A stretch of 26,711 bases of DNA from JBGSYN01 sp041750975 (GCA_041750975.1 JBGSYN010000037.1:1-26711), one strand, 5' to 3'; numbered from the stretch's first letter, positions 7,307-15,250 are shown. Notes: generated from the letters alone by a model not told the origin. Translations and numbers: made by a program.

Positions 7307-7903
7307 CTAAAAGACGTCCTGGGGTGAGCGCCAGCGCTCATAGCCGAGATTACGCTGCTTGCGGAATTTGTTGACTTCAGGAATGAGCTTCCAGTGTTGG
7401 TTCGATGTCTTGTAGGTGTCGGCCTCTGCGTGCTTAAGTTCGTGATAGAGCAGAATGTAGGGTTTTTCGGGTCCCCATGTCCTGAAACCTATTCTTACTT
7501 GGTAGTTTTGATTGGTCGCCGTGCCATTCACGTAGATATTGACTTCCGTTGTTGTGTTTGAAGGTATTGTCAGGCCATTGTCTTTCGACAGTTCATATTT
7601 CGTCTCATTGCCCAACCTGTCGAAGATGCTTTTTGAGAACGCACCATCCACACCATGAATGAATATTTCCCTGATGGTCTGGTTTGCAAGTTTGTCGACC
7701 AGCTGCGCACCCAGATCCGTACCGGCGGCAGTCTGCGGAAACACCACCTTCGAATAGACGTTAACAGAAACGTGGTCGCCGAGGGTCGAGGGATTGGCGG
7801 GCAGGAATTGTAGCGCGGGATGTCCGCCCGATGGGTCGGTCACCAAGCCGAGTTGACGCTTGATCTCATCAAAGTACTGATTGCTTTCGACGAACATCGA
7901 CAT
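7307..7903 (-). CDS. putative zinc metallopeptidase with HELKH motif, M91-like
   Basis: A 198-residue protein whose C-terminal third looks like a compact zinc protease: KPYILLYHELKHAEAD (residues 147-162) contains HExxH with ligands His154 and His158 and catalytic Glu155. Glu176, in PEVNKFRKQRNLGYERWRSP, is placed like the third ligand. This 'LxxHELxHA ... E-x-x-x-R-x-x-x-x-LGY-x-R' arrangement resembles peptidase family M91 (NleD/HopH/XopG effectors and related toxin domains); assignment is by motif memory only. The N-terminal 140 residues are mostly beta-rich and unrecognised. There is no signal peptide. It stands alone and has lower GC content than its neighbours, suggesting acquisition. 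No secretion-system or immunity gene is adjacent. The start at 7903 has only a weak GAAGA upstream. Confidence 0.55.
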   Translation of the reverse strand: MSMFVESNQYFDEIKRQLGLVTDPSGGHPALQFLPANPSTLGDHVSVNVYSKVVFPQTAAGTDLGAQLVDKLANQTIREIFIHGVDGAFSKSIFDRLGNETKYELSKDNGLTIPSNTTTEVNIYVNGTATNQNYQVRIGFRTWGPEKPYILLYHELKHAEADTYKTSNQHWKLIPEVNKFRKQRNLGYERWRSPQDVF

Positions 7904-8120
7904 TCTTCATCACCCTTGGTCACGCCAGAGCCAGCACATCTTCACAGCATGCTATTGATCACCGCGCTGTGACCTTGAGCACTTTTGACAATCCGCCGTT
8001 TCTCTACGACATGCGCAGGAGCCCACGGAGACGAGCCGCTCGGACCATCCTTCCTTTATTTGCGGCACCTGATCAGGCCCTGTAGGCTTGTGCCAACTTC
8101 AATTGAGATAGGCGAGACCG

Positions 8121-9152
8121 ATGGCGTTTGACCCGTTTCAGCGGCGGCGCTTGGGACGCACCGATGTGATGTGCACGGCCATGGGGCTGGGTGGAGCGCC
8201 CATGGGCGAGCGGCAGATGCGGGTGGCAAATGATGTGGCCGATGCGATCGTGCGCCGGGCCTATGATGCTGGCATCCGCTATTTCGACACGGCACCCTGG
8301 TATGGGCAAGGCAAGAGCGAGCATCGGATCGGCCGCAATCTCCACGAACGTCCACGGCACGAATTCGTGCTCTCGACCAAGGTCGGACGGGTGTTCAAGC
8401 GGCCCGAGGATCCTCTCACCTTCAATCCGCCTTGGCTCGGCGGCGGGCTGAAGTTCGATTTCGACTGGGATTACGGCCGCGACGGCGTGATGCGCTCCTA
8501 TGAGGACAGTCTGTTGCGGCTTGGCATGAACCGGGTCGATGCACTGATCATCCACGATCTCGATCCGTCTTATCACGGCGCAGAGGGTGTCGCTGCACGC
8601 TTCGACGAATTGGACCATGATGGCGGTTTTCGAGCGCTTGAGGACCTCAAGGCGTCGGGCGAGATCGGCGCGATCGGTGCGGGCATCAACATGCTCGGCA
8701 TGATGCCGAGATTTCTCGAGAGGTTTCCGCTCGATTTCTTCCTGGTGGCAATGCCCTACACGCTGCTCGATCAAGATGTTCTCGACGTCGAATTCCCCCT
8801 GCTCGAGGAGCGTGGCGTATCGGTCGTCATCGGCTCGGTGCTGGCCTCCGGCATTCTTGCGACCGGACCTGGGCCAAACGCCCGGTATGGCTACAAAATC
8901 GCCCCGAAGCCGGTGCAGCGGCGAGTTCGCCGCATTCAAGCCATATGTGCGCGGCACGGCGTCTCGATGGTCGCTGCCGCGTTGCAGTTCCCCCTGGCCC
9001 ATCCGGTCGTTGCGGCGATCATTCCAGGGGCTTATGAGGCAAGCCATGTGTCGGGCAACCTCGCCGATCTGTTCTCTGACATACCGGCTGGCTTCTGGGC
9101 CGAACTCAAGGCCGAAAAGCTGCTGCATCAAGCAGCGCCGACCCCGGCATAG
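8121..9152 (+). CDS. aldo/keto reductase, D-threo-aldose 1-dehydrogenase-like
   Basis: A 343-residue NAD(P)-dependent oxidoreductase of the aldo/keto reductase superfamily, in the group that includes L-fucose/D-threo-aldose 1-dehydrogenase and pyridoxal 4-dehydrogenase. The catalytic tetrad is complete: Asp56 and Tyr61 in RYFDTAPWYGQGKSE, Lys87 in LSTKVGR and His145 in LIIHDLD. The family-typical RPEDP and FDWDYGRDGVMRSYEDSLLRLG segments (95-135) and the C-terminal HPVVAAIIPGAYEASHV cofactor region are present. It would oxidise an aldose or similar hydroxyaldehyde in the cytoplasm, giving a lactone. The ATG at 8121 follows an AGGCGAG stretch. It stands alone; a short hairpin follows the stop codon. 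Confidence 0.87.
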   Translation: MAFDPFQRRRLGRTDVMCTAMGLGGAPMGERQMRVANDVADAIVRRAYDAGIRYFDTAPWYGQGKSEHRIGRNLHERPRHEFVLSTKVGRVFKRPEDPLTFNPPWLGGGLKFDFDWDYGRDGVMRSYEDSLLRLGMNRVDALIIHDLDPSYHGAEGVAARFDELDHDGGFRALEDLKASGEIGAIGAGINMLGMMPRFLERFPLDFFLVAMPYTLLDQDVLDVEFPLLEERGVSVVIGSVLASGILATGPGPNARYGYKIAPKPVQRRVRRIQAICARHGVSMVAAALQFPLAHPVVAAIIPGAYEASHVSGNLADLFSDIPAGFWAELKAEKLLHQAAPTPA

Positions 9153-9170
9153 CGCTTCGAGCGCAGTTTT
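9152..9170 (+). terminator. short hairpin after the aldo/keto reductase gene
   Basis: GCGCT (9152-9156) and AGCGC (9160-9164) flank a TCG loop and are followed by AGTTTT. The stem is only five pairs and begins at the last base of the stop codon, so this is a weak candidate intrinsic terminator. Confidence 0.33.
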
Positions 9171-9277
9171 CGAAGCACCCGTCGCATTCAGGCGTTGACA
9201 AGCCCGCCTCGAAGCAAGCCCAATGCTCGGGCATCCTCAAGGGATTGCCAGAACGTCGACGATCGGGAGCCAAGACC

Positions 9278-11371
9278 ATGGGCAACGGACCCAATAATGC
9301 CGGCAATGCCAGCAGCGGAGGCAATGCCGGCAATGACGGCGGCACGAGTGCGACCCCAGCCCGGCCACGCTGCGGGGTGCTGGTGGGCTCTTACTCCAGC
9401 GGCAAAACCAGTCTGCTCGAAGCCTTGTTGTTTGCTGCGGGCGCCCGCTCGCGCAAGGGCAAGGTCACCGACGGCAGTAGTCTTGGCGACGCCTCGATTG
9501 AGGCCCGAGCCCGGCAGATGAGCATCGAGCCCAATGTGGCGACCTGCACCTATCTGGGCGATCCCTGGCACTTCATCGATTGTCCGGGCTCGATCGAACT
9601 CGCGCAGGATGCGCGCAACGCCTTGATGGCCGCCGATGTCGCCATTGTCGTCGCCGAGCCTGAGCCAGCGCGGGCGATCACCCTGGCGCCCTTGCTGAAA
9701 TTTCTCGACGATTACCAGATCCCGCATTGCCTCTTTGTCAACAAGATGGACAAGGCCAATGCCCGGGTGCGGGATGTGTTGGAAGCGCTGCAGACCGTTT
9801 CGTCCAGGCCGCTCCTGCTGCGTCAGGTGCCGATTCGCGATGGCGAGCAGATCGTCGGCGCCGTCGATCTCGTCAGCGAGCGCGCCTGGAAATACCAGGA
9901 GCACAAGCCGTCAGCACTGATCGCCATGCCCGAAACCGTCAAGACCCGCGAAGAGGAGGCGCGGCGGGAGATGCTGGAAGCGCTCGCCGATTTCGACGAC
10001 GGCCTGCTCGAGGAATTGCTCGAAGACAAAGTGCCGCCGACCGAAGAGGTTTATGCGCAGCTCACCAAGGATCTGGCCGACGACCTGATCGTGCCGGTGT
10101 TCCTGGGTTCGGCAGATCTGGACAACGGCATCACGCGCCTCTGGAAGGCGCTTCGTCACGAGACCCCCGATGTCGCCTCGACCGCGGCCCGGCTCGGCAT
10201 CGCCGACGCCAAAGATTTCACCGCCACCGTCGTCAAGACCTTCCATCTGCCGCACACCGGCAAGGTCAGCCTGGCGCGGCTCTGGCAGGGGGAAATCAAG
10301 GAGGGTGTCCTTATCGGCGGCGAGCGTCTGGCCGGCCTCATCAGCCTCAATGGCGGTCAAATAGACAAGCTCGCCGAGGCCGATGCCGGAGCCCTGGTCG
10401 GTCTGGTTCGTCTCGAGGCGTTGCAGACCGGCGATCTGGTCACCGGCGAAGGCCGCCAGGAGGGCGTGAATATGCTGTGGCCGGAAGCACTGACGCCGGT
10501 TTTTGCGCAGGCGCTGCAGCCCTTGAAGCGGGAAGACGAGGTCAAGCTGACCGCGTCGCTCGCCAAGCTGATCGAGGAGGACCCGTCACTGAGCCTCGAG
10601 CGTCGCGCCGATACCCACGAGCTGGTTCTCTTAGGCCAGGGTCAGATCCACCTCCAGATCGCCGCCGACAAGCTCAAGAACCGGCACCATGTCGAGGTCG
10701 CGGTCAGCCAGCCGCAGCCGGCCTACAAGGAAACTATTCGCAAATCGGTCGAGCATCACGCCCGCCATAAGCGGCAATCCGGCGGGCATGGCCAGTTCGC
10801 GGACATCAAGGTGCGGATCGAACCCCTGGAACGCGGCGCCGGGATTCTGTTCGATGAAACCATCGTCGGCGGCTCGGTGCCCCGGCAATATATTCCTGCT
10901 GTCGAAAACGGGGTCCGCGAGGCCGCGGCCAAAGGCCCGCTCGGTTTTCCGGTGGTCGATTTCAAGGTCACGCTGCATGACGGCCAGTTCCATTCGGTCG
11001 ACAGTTCGGAGATGGCGTTCAAAATCGCCGGGCGCCTTGCCGTCGTCGAAGGACTGCCCGAGTGCGAGCCGGTGCTGCTGGAGCCGATCTACCATGTGAC
11101 CATCCAAGTGCCGAGCGAGTTCACCAACAAGGTGCATGGCCTGATCTCGAGCCGGCGGGGGCAGATCCTGGGCTTCGATGCGCGCGCCGGCTGGACTGCC
11201 TGGGATCAAGTCGAGGCCTACATGCCCCATGCCGAGTTGCAGGACCTGATCGTCGATCTGCGCTCGCTGACCCTGGGCGTCGGTAGCTACACCGCCCGCT
11301 TCGACCACCTCCAGGAACTCCATGGCCGCATGGCCGATCAGGTCGTCGCCGAACGCGAGCAAGCCGCCTAG
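9278..11371 (+). CDS. elongation factor G-like GTPase with altered switch residues
   Basis: A 697-residue protein with the full domain order of translation elongation factor G: GTPase domain (about 30-265), beta-barrel domain II, domain III, domain IV (with RQSGGHGQFADIKVRIEPLE and SVPRQYIPAVENGVREAAAK) and domain V. G1 is GSYSSGKTSL and G4 is NKMD (155-158). The G3 motif is DCPGSIEL (101-108) where EF-G has DTPGH: the catalytic histidine is a serine. Switch I reads RQMSIEPN in place of RGITITSA. This fits the EF-G-like (EF-G2 type) branch, distinct from the canonical factor normally found in the str operon. A glycine- and asparagine-rich N-terminal tail (GNGPNNAGNASSGGNAGN) is extra. The ATG at 9278 is preferred to an upstream TTG because GGGAG lies at 9265-9269, eight bases before it. 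Confidence 0.85.
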   Translation: MGNGPNNAGNASSGGNAGNDGGTSATPARPRCGVLVGSYSSGKTSLLEALLFAAGARSRKGKVTDGSSLGDASIEARARQMSIEPNVATCTYLGDPWHFIDCPGSIELAQDARNALMAADVAIVVAEPEPARAITLAPLLKFLDDYQIPHCLFVNKMDKANARVRDVLEALQTVSSRPLLLRQVPIRDGEQIVGAVDLVSERAWKYQEHKPSALIAMPETVKTREEEARREMLEALADFDDGLLEELLEDKVPPTEEVYAQLTKDLADDLIVPVFLGSADLDNGITRLWKALRHETPDVASTAARLGIADAKDFTATVVKTFHLPHTGKVSLARLWQGEIKEGVLIGGERLAGLISLNGGQIDKLAEADAGALVGLVRLEALQTGDLVTGEGRQEGVNMLWPEALTPVFAQALQPLKREDEVKLTASLAKLIEEDPSLSLERRADTHELVLLGQGQIHLQIAADKLKNRHHVEVAVSQPQPAYKETIRKSVEHHARHKRQSGGHGQFADIKVRIEPLERGAGILFDETIVGGSVPRQYIPAVENGVREAAAKGPLGFPVVDFKVTLHDGQFHSVDSSEMAFKIAGRLAVVEGLPECEPVLLEPIYHVTIQVPSEFTNKVHGLISSRRGQILGFDARAGWTAWDQVEAYMPHAELQDLIVDLRSLTLGVGSYTARFDHLQELHGRMADQVVAEREQAA

Positions 11372-11432
11372 GACTATGGACCTAACATTCTTTTCATGCA
11401 AGGAAGGTAAGAATAAGTAACGCTGGAGGCAC

Positions 11433-11516
11433 ATGTGGCGCGCCTGGATGGGACGCCTGCGGATTTGCTGTGAAAAAATCAAGGCCCGATTAAGCCGCTT
11501 GAACGTCAAGAAATAG
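11433..11516 (+). CDS. possible 27-residue basic small protein
   Basis: An ATG preceded closely by GGAGG (11425-11429) opens a 27-codon frame that ends in TAG. The peptide is strongly basic, begins MWRAWMGRLRICC and ends ARLSRLNVKK, and could form an amphipathic helix. It lies 61 bases after the EF-G-like gene. The support is the ribosome binding site and the composition alone; it could equally be chance in a GC-rich intergenic region. Confidence 0.25.
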   Translation: MWRAWMGRLRICCEKIKARLSRLNVKK

Positions 11517-11620
11517 TTACGGGATTAAGTGAATTGGTTCTGCATCGGCTCGCCACGAAGGTGCTCACGCGCCTTTCGTCGAGTTGTTGGCGTTCTGCTC
11601 GAGAAGTAAAACTCCGGCCG

Positions 11621-11956
11621 ATGGCGCGAAGATTTTTTATGACCAAGATTTTCGTCCTTGCAACGCTACTTATCGACATTTTTTGGCCATTGGAAGCGGC
11701 TGCCTTATCGAGCGGACCGGACTCACAGGACACTTGTCGGATCGGCGAGGTCAGTCCCGGTGAGTATCGCAAGATCGCAGAAGAAGTTGCCGCCATGCCA
11801 CCGTTCGATTGGCAGGAAGGCCTGGAAGCCCAAGACCAGGAAGACGGTCTCTCAGGCAGTTTTCGCCTTCGGCTCAAGCAGGTCGTGGAGAACTATTCTG
11901 GTGCTAACGAGAAGATCGCGGCGGTGCATGCGCTGATGCGCTCGATCGGCGCCTAA
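11621..11956 (+). CDS. hypothetical exported protein
   Basis: A 111-residue protein from ATG 11621, with a likely signal peptide: a basic head (MARRFFMTK), a hydrophobic core (IFVLATLLIDIFWPL) and an EAAA-type cleavage site around residue 25. The mature part is about 85 residues, acidic and helical, with one cysteine in DTCRIGEVSPGEYRKIAEEV and a tail ending AAVHALMRSIGA. I do not recognise the family. ATG 11639 is an equally possible start and would leave a shorter basic head; neither has a good Shine-Dalgarno. The open frame extends upstream to 11534, but that part lacks export features. Confidence 0.5.
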   Translation: MARRFFMTKIFVLATLLIDIFWPLEAAALSSGPDSQDTCRIGEVSPGEYRKIAEEVAAMPPFDWQEGLEAQDQEDGLSGSFRLRLKQVVENYSGANEKIAAVHALMRSIGA

Positions 11957-12018
11957 CACACCTGGGCGCGAGCCGGCCCAACGGGCGCGGCGTATCATTC
12001 GAAGTAAATGACATCGGC

Positions 12019-12243
12019 ATGTCCCGGCTCGTTTTGCGCTGGGGTATGTTTAACGCCATTCTTTCGTTTGATCCGGAAACCAGTCCCGCCGGCAGCGTTC
12101 GTTCAGGTTCTGTATTGATCCCCTATTGGGGTGAACCGAATTGGCCAGGCTTTTGGCGTCCGCAGCAATCGCAGCCTTGCCCTCCCACTTTCGAAGAAGC
12201 TCTGCAGAGGGAAATCGAGCTTATGGAGGCGAGCGAACAATAA
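12019..12243 (+). CDS. hypothetical 74-residue protein, doubtful
   Basis: A short open frame following the exported protein on the same strand. The peptide is proline- and tryptophan-rich in the middle (LIPYWGEPNWPGFWRPQQ) and acidic at the end (FEEALQREIELMEASEQ), which looks protein-like. There is no Shine-Dalgarno and no recognisable domain. It might be the tail of a decayed gene. Listed because nothing else explains the stretch. Confidence 0.32.
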   Translation: MSRLVLRWGMFNAILSFDPETSPAGSVRSGSVLIPYWGEPNWPGFWRPQQSQPCPPTFEEALQREIELMEASEQ

Positions 12244-12319
12244 CATTCGGTCGCCACTTCGGATATAGCAATACAATGGATCGACGGCTCCGTCCGATGC
12301 ATTGATCCGATTCAAAGGC

Positions 12320-12350
12320 ACCCGGGCAGGTGGCGAATACCCGCCCGGGT
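12320..12350 (-). terminator. hairpin downstream of the DUF892 gene
   Basis: ACCCGGGC (12320-12327) pairs exactly with GCCCGGGT (12343-12350) around a 15-base loop. It sits immediately after the stop codon of the minus-strand gene at 12359. On that strand the stem is followed by GCCTTTG, a poor U-tract, so termination efficiency is uncertain. Confidence 0.5.
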
Positions 12351-12358
12351 CTTGTGGA

Positions 12359-12850
12359 TCAGGCGGCGGCCTTTTCGTTGATACGGCTGTTGGCGAGATC
12401 GGTCAGAAGTTCGTCGGCCTTGCGTTCCTCCTTCAAAGTTGCTTCCAGATGCTTGACTGCGCTCTGGTGCTTGAGGAGTTTGGCGAGGGCGACGAGCGAG
12501 CCGTAGCTGGCGATCTCGTAGTGCTCGACTTTCTGGGCGGCGGTGATCAGGGCGGCGTCGAGAACTTGCGGGTTCTTGACCTCGTCCATCATCTCGCGGC
12601 CTTCCTCGACAAGACCGGCCATCGCCTCGCAGCGTTTGCCGCGCTTGGCAAGGTCGAGATCCTCGAAGATCGTCTCGAGCCGGTCGACCTGGCCTTCGGT
12701 TGCTTCGAGATGCTCGGTGAATGCCGCCTTGAGCTTGTCGTCGGTGGCGTGCTTCGCCATTTTCGGCAGGGCTTTCAGTAACTGCTTCTCGGCGTGATAG
12801 ATGTCGCGCAGTTCGTCGATGAAGAGTTCGTTCAATGTCGTGACGGCCAT
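12359..12850 (-). CDS. DUF892 / YciF-type ferritin-like protein
   Basis: A 163-residue cytoplasmic four-helix protein of the DUF892 (YciE/YciF) family, stress-induced proteins with a ferritin-like fold. The family start LNELFIDELRDIYHAEKQLL (residues 5-24), the ATDDKLKAAFTEHLEATEGQ helix, the KVEHYEIASYG helix (about 107-117) and the terminal KEERKADELLTDLA are all present. The glutamates and histidines that would line a di-metal centre (E13, H19, E21, H52, E53, E56, E109, H110) are kept. ATG 12850 is preferred to the one twelve bases upstream because GGAG lies six bases before it. A perfect EcfG-type promoter lies about 85 bases upstream (12936-12960), so it probably belongs to the general stress response. 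Confidence 0.88.
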   Translation of the reverse strand: MAVTTLNELFIDELRDIYHAEKQLLKALPKMAKHATDDKLKAAFTEHLEATEGQVDRLETIFEDLDLAKRGKRCEAMAGLVEEGREMMDEVKNPQVLDAALITAAQKVEHYEIASYGSLVALAKLLKHQSAVKHLEATLKEERKADELLTDLANSRINEKAAA

Positions 12851-12935
12851 TAGTGGCTCCATTTCTGTCCTGTTGTCTGCAAAACGCGGCGACCTTTGTG
12901 TCTCTATTTCGACCGCCGCTAGATTTCAAAACGAA

Positions 12936-12960
12936 AACGGAGACCGGCTTGGAACGTTCC
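12936..12960 (-). promoter_or_regulatory. EcfG-type general stress promoter for the DUF892 gene
   Basis: On the minus strand GGAAC (12960-12956) and CGTT (12939-12936) are separated by exactly 16 bases, the known alphaproteobacterial sigma-EcfG consensus GGAAC-N16/17-CGTT. The expected transcript start is near 12930, giving a leader of about 80 bases to ATG 12850. A stress role matches the DUF892 product. Confidence 0.72.
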
Positions 12961-12992
12961 CCCGGTTCCGGACTATAGGGACCGAAAAACCT

Positions 12993-13493
12993 TCACCAGC
13001 CCCAGGTGCCGGCCGAACCTTTGAAGGGGCCGACGATCTTCGAGGTGATCCAGCCGCCATAGAAATCGCCCTCTTGGGCCGTCGCCTGCTCATCGCCGAC
13101 CCAGCAGCTGTCGGCTTTGGAGGGATAGAAGCAGAGGCAATCGGCTATATCGTGGAAGACCTGCGTCGGCTTCGGATAGCTCCAGGCCGCGCGCTGAATC
13201 TGCCGGTCCCCAACGAGCACGTCCCAATATTTGGCAGCACCCTTCCATTCGCAGATTGAGCTTCCGGCGGCCGGAACAACGTACTGCATGTCGACGTCGC
13301 TCTGCGGGAAGTAATAGGTCGGCGGATGGCTGGTTTCGAGGACGCGGAAGCCCTGCACGGTATCGGCAATCAAGACATTGTCGACCATGACGCGCAGACG
13401 ATCGCTGACCTTTTCCAGGCGTGGCGGGCGAGGATAGTCCCAGACGGATTCCTGGCCCGGTCCGACGGGGTGCGGTCGCTTCGGCTTAACCAT
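12993..13493 (-). CDS. DUF427 domain protein
   Basis: A 166-residue cytoplasmic protein with the DUF427 signature: the lead PGQESVWDYPRPPRLE (residues 12-27), VMVDNVLIADTVQGFRVLET (35-54), SHPPTYYFPQSDVDMQYV (55-72), then CEWKGAAKYWDVLVGDR and WSYPKP. The function of DUF427 is not known; the fold is a small beta barrel. The C-terminal third (CLCFYPSKADSCWVGDEQ, FYGGWITSKIVGPFKG) completes the domain. The ATG at 13493 has AAAAAGG nine bases upstream on the minus strand. The gene is divergent from the hydrolase gene with 14 bases between the two start codons, so their promoters must overlap coding sequence. Confidence 0.87.
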   Translation of the reverse strand: MVKPKRPHPVGPGQESVWDYPRPPRLEKVSDRLRVMVDNVLIADTVQGFRVLETSHPPTYYFPQSDVDMQYVVPAAGSSICEWKGAAKYWDVLVGDRQIQRAAWSYPKPTQVFHDIADCLCFYPSKADSCWVGDEQATAQEGDFYGGWITSKIVGPFKGSAGTWGW

Positions 13494-13496
13494 TGG

Positions 13497-13506
13497 AAGG
13501 TACCTT
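13497..13506. promoter_or_regulatory. palindrome supplying Shine-Dalgarno sequences to two divergent genes
   Basis: AAGGTACCTT is a perfect 10-bp palindrome in the 14-base gap. Read on the plus strand, GGAAGG (13495-13500) lies seven bases before the TTG at 13508; read on the minus strand, AAAAAGG (13509-13503) lies nine bases before the ATG at 13493. It decides both starts. Confidence 0.6.
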
Positions 13507-13507
13507 T

Positions 13508-15037
13508 TTGCTCATTGGTCGGTCATCTATACGTCTGTGGGTCGCGGCGGTTCTTGCGGCGATCGCGATTGCCGTCGCCCTCTGGCAGCTGAGCGCGACC
13601 CGATCGGGTCTCGAGATCAGGACGGAGAGCGTCGGCGCGACCCCGGTCACGATCTATCGCGCGGCCGGTACGGAGACGGCACCGGTCGTCGTCATCGCGC
13701 ATGGTTTCGCGGGCTCGCAGCAATTGATGCAGCCACTGGCGTTGACGCTGGCGCAAAACGGCTATGTCGCCGTGACCTTCGATTTTCTGGGGCACGGCCA
13801 GAACCCGAAGCCGCTGACCGGCGACATCACGCGCGAGGCCGGTGCGACCCAAGCCCTGCTGGCGCAACTCGAGGATATCATCGCTTTTGCAAAGGCGCTG
13901 CCGTTGAGCCAGGGGAAAGTGGCGCTGTTGGCGCATTCCATGGGCTCGGACATCATTGTCCGCGCCGCCAATAGCGATCCGGACATTGCGGCGACGGTCG
14001 CCATCTCGATGTTCTCGAACGAAGTCGGCGCGGATAACCCCAGGAACCTCTTGATGATCGTCGGCGGCTGGGAAGGCGGATTGAAGGCGGAGGCGCTACG
14101 CATGCTGGGCCTCGGCCGCGAGGGCAGCGTCGAGGAGGCGGCAACCTATGGCCAGTTCGACCAAGGCACCGCGCGGCGCGTCGTTTTTGCCGATGCCGTC
14201 GAGCATGTCGGCGTGCTCTATAGTGCAGAGACCCTGGCCGAGACGGTCGACTGGCTGAATGCCGTTTTCATGCGGACGTCCGAACACCGCCTGGCGATCT
14301 GGGGGCCATGGCTGGGGCTGCTTTTTCTAGGCGCTGTGGCGCTCGCCTGGCCGCTGTCGCATCTGCTCCCCAGGGTGAGTGAAAGGTCCGGCGGTTCCCC
14401 TGTCGGCTGGCCCCCGTTCCTCCTCCTTGCCGTTCTGCCCGCGATAGGCACGCCTCTGGTCCTCACATTTATTCCCATCTCGTTCCTGCCGGTCCTGGTC
14501 GGGGATTACCTGGCCGTGCATTTCGGCCTATACGGTCTCCTGACCTTGGCAGGGCTGTGGATCCAGGGCGGCCAAAGCGCTGGCCGGTTCAACACGCGAA
14601 AGATCCCCGCTGTTTTGGCGATAATTTTGGTAGCCGCCTTTTCGATGATTGCGATCATCTGGCCTATCGATGCTTTCGTCACGGCGCTGGCGCCCATCGC
14701 CAGCCGCCTACCGCTGCTTGGTGTGATGTTCGTCGGCATGCTTCCGTATTTTCTTGGGGACGAGTGGTTGACCCGGAGATATGCCGCGGGCAGGGGTCGC
14801 TATCTGGTGACGAAACTCTGCTTTCTTCTGTCGCTCGTCATCGCGATCGTCCTGAATACAGAACAGCTTTTCTTCCTGATCATCATTTTTCCGGTCATCG
14901 TCATTTTCTTCATCATTTTCGGCCTGTTCAGCAGCTGGAGCTACCGGGCGACCGGACATCCCCTGGTCGCGGCCCTGGCCAATGCGGTCGTTTTCGCCAT
15001 CGCCATTGCCGGCTCGTTTCCGATCATCGAAGGCTAG
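13508..15037 (+). CDS. membrane-anchored alpha/beta hydrolase with C-terminal multi-helix domain
   Basis: A protein of about 509 residues in two halves. After an N-terminal membrane segment (about 9-26, LWVAAVLAAIAIAVALW), residues 40-260 form an alpha/beta hydrolase: oxyanion-side IAHGFAGSQ (63-71), FDFLGHG, nucleophile Ser144 in LLAHSMGSD, and a late His in DAVEHVGVLYS (about 230). Residues 265-505 hold about seven or eight membrane helices of no family I recognise. The domain may be periplasmic, and might act on a lipid or acylated substrate; this is inference. The TTG at 13508 is preferred to the TTG at 13493 because GGAAGG precedes it at seven bases. It diverges from the DUF427 gene. Confidence 0.78.
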   Translation: MLIGRSSIRLWVAAVLAAIAIAVALWQLSATRSGLEIRTESVGATPVTIYRAAGTETAPVVVIAHGFAGSQQLMQPLALTLAQNGYVAVTFDFLGHGQNPKPLTGDITREAGATQALLAQLEDIIAFAKALPLSQGKVALLAHSMGSDIIVRAANSDPDIAATVAISMFSNEVGADNPRNLLMIVGGWEGGLKAEALRMLGLGREGSVEEAATYGQFDQGTARRVVFADAVEHVGVLYSAETLAETVDWLNAVFMRTSEHRLAIWGPWLGLLFLGAVALAWPLSHLLPRVSERSGGSPVGWPPFLLLAVLPAIGTPLVLTFIPISFLPVLVGDYLAVHFGLYGLLTLAGLWIQGGQSAGRFNTRKIPAVLAIILVAAFSMIAIIWPIDAFVTALAPIASRLPLLGVMFVGMLPYFLGDEWLTRRYAAGRGRYLVTKLCFLLSLVIAIVLNTEQLFFLIIIFPVIVIFFIIFGLFSSWSYRATGHPLVAALANAVVFAIAIAGSFPIIEG

Positions 15038-15058
15038 GGTCGGCTCGGAACCGATGGT

Positions 15059-15191
15059 GAACCAGGCGCTCTTGGAATTGAAGTCGAGGTAGAGTGCGAC
15101 TTTCGACACACGGGCATGACGAGCTATGTCGCTTATCCGAGTCTGGCAAAAGCAGCCGCGCACTTTCCACGATTGCAGCGACCGGCCGACC
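15059..15191 (-). pseudogene. frameshifted N-terminal remnant of a TetR-family regulator
   Basis: Read on the minus strand, GRPVAAIVESARLLL (15191-15147) is followed in another frame by QTRISDIARHARVSKVALYL and DFNSKSAWF (ending near 15059). Together these make the DNA-binding part of a TetR/AcrR repressor: helix 1, then a helix-turn-helix with the hallmark ARVSKVALYLDFNSK. About six residues that normally join the two pieces are missing and the frame shifts, so a deletion inactivated it. Everything after the helix-turn-helix is gone; the break abuts the stop codon of the hydrolase gene. No intact regulator could be made. Confidence 0.68.
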
Positions 15192-15219
15192 GTGGTGGGG
15201 CGGCGCGGGGTGGCTCAGC

Positions 15220-15250
15220 AAAAAGGGCCGGCGCTGCCAACGCCGGCCCC
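15220..15250 (-). terminator. intrinsic terminator of the PRC-barrel gene
   Basis: On the minus strand GGGCCGGCG (15249-15241) and CGCCGGCCC (15233-15225) form a perfect nine-pair stem around TTGGCAG, followed directly by TTTTT (15224-15220). It starts about 25 bases after the stop codon of the gene at 15274. This is a textbook rho-independent terminator. Confidence 0.9.

Noticed and set aside
8073..9131. Open frame antisense to the aldo/keto reductase
   Set aside because: The plus strand carries the full catalytic tetrad; the antisense frame is a GC-skew shadow.
13266..13290. GGAAC-N17-CGTC as a third EcfG promoter, for the hydrolase gene
   Set aside because: One mismatch in the -10 and a position over 200 bases upstream inside the DUF427 gene make it too weak to call.
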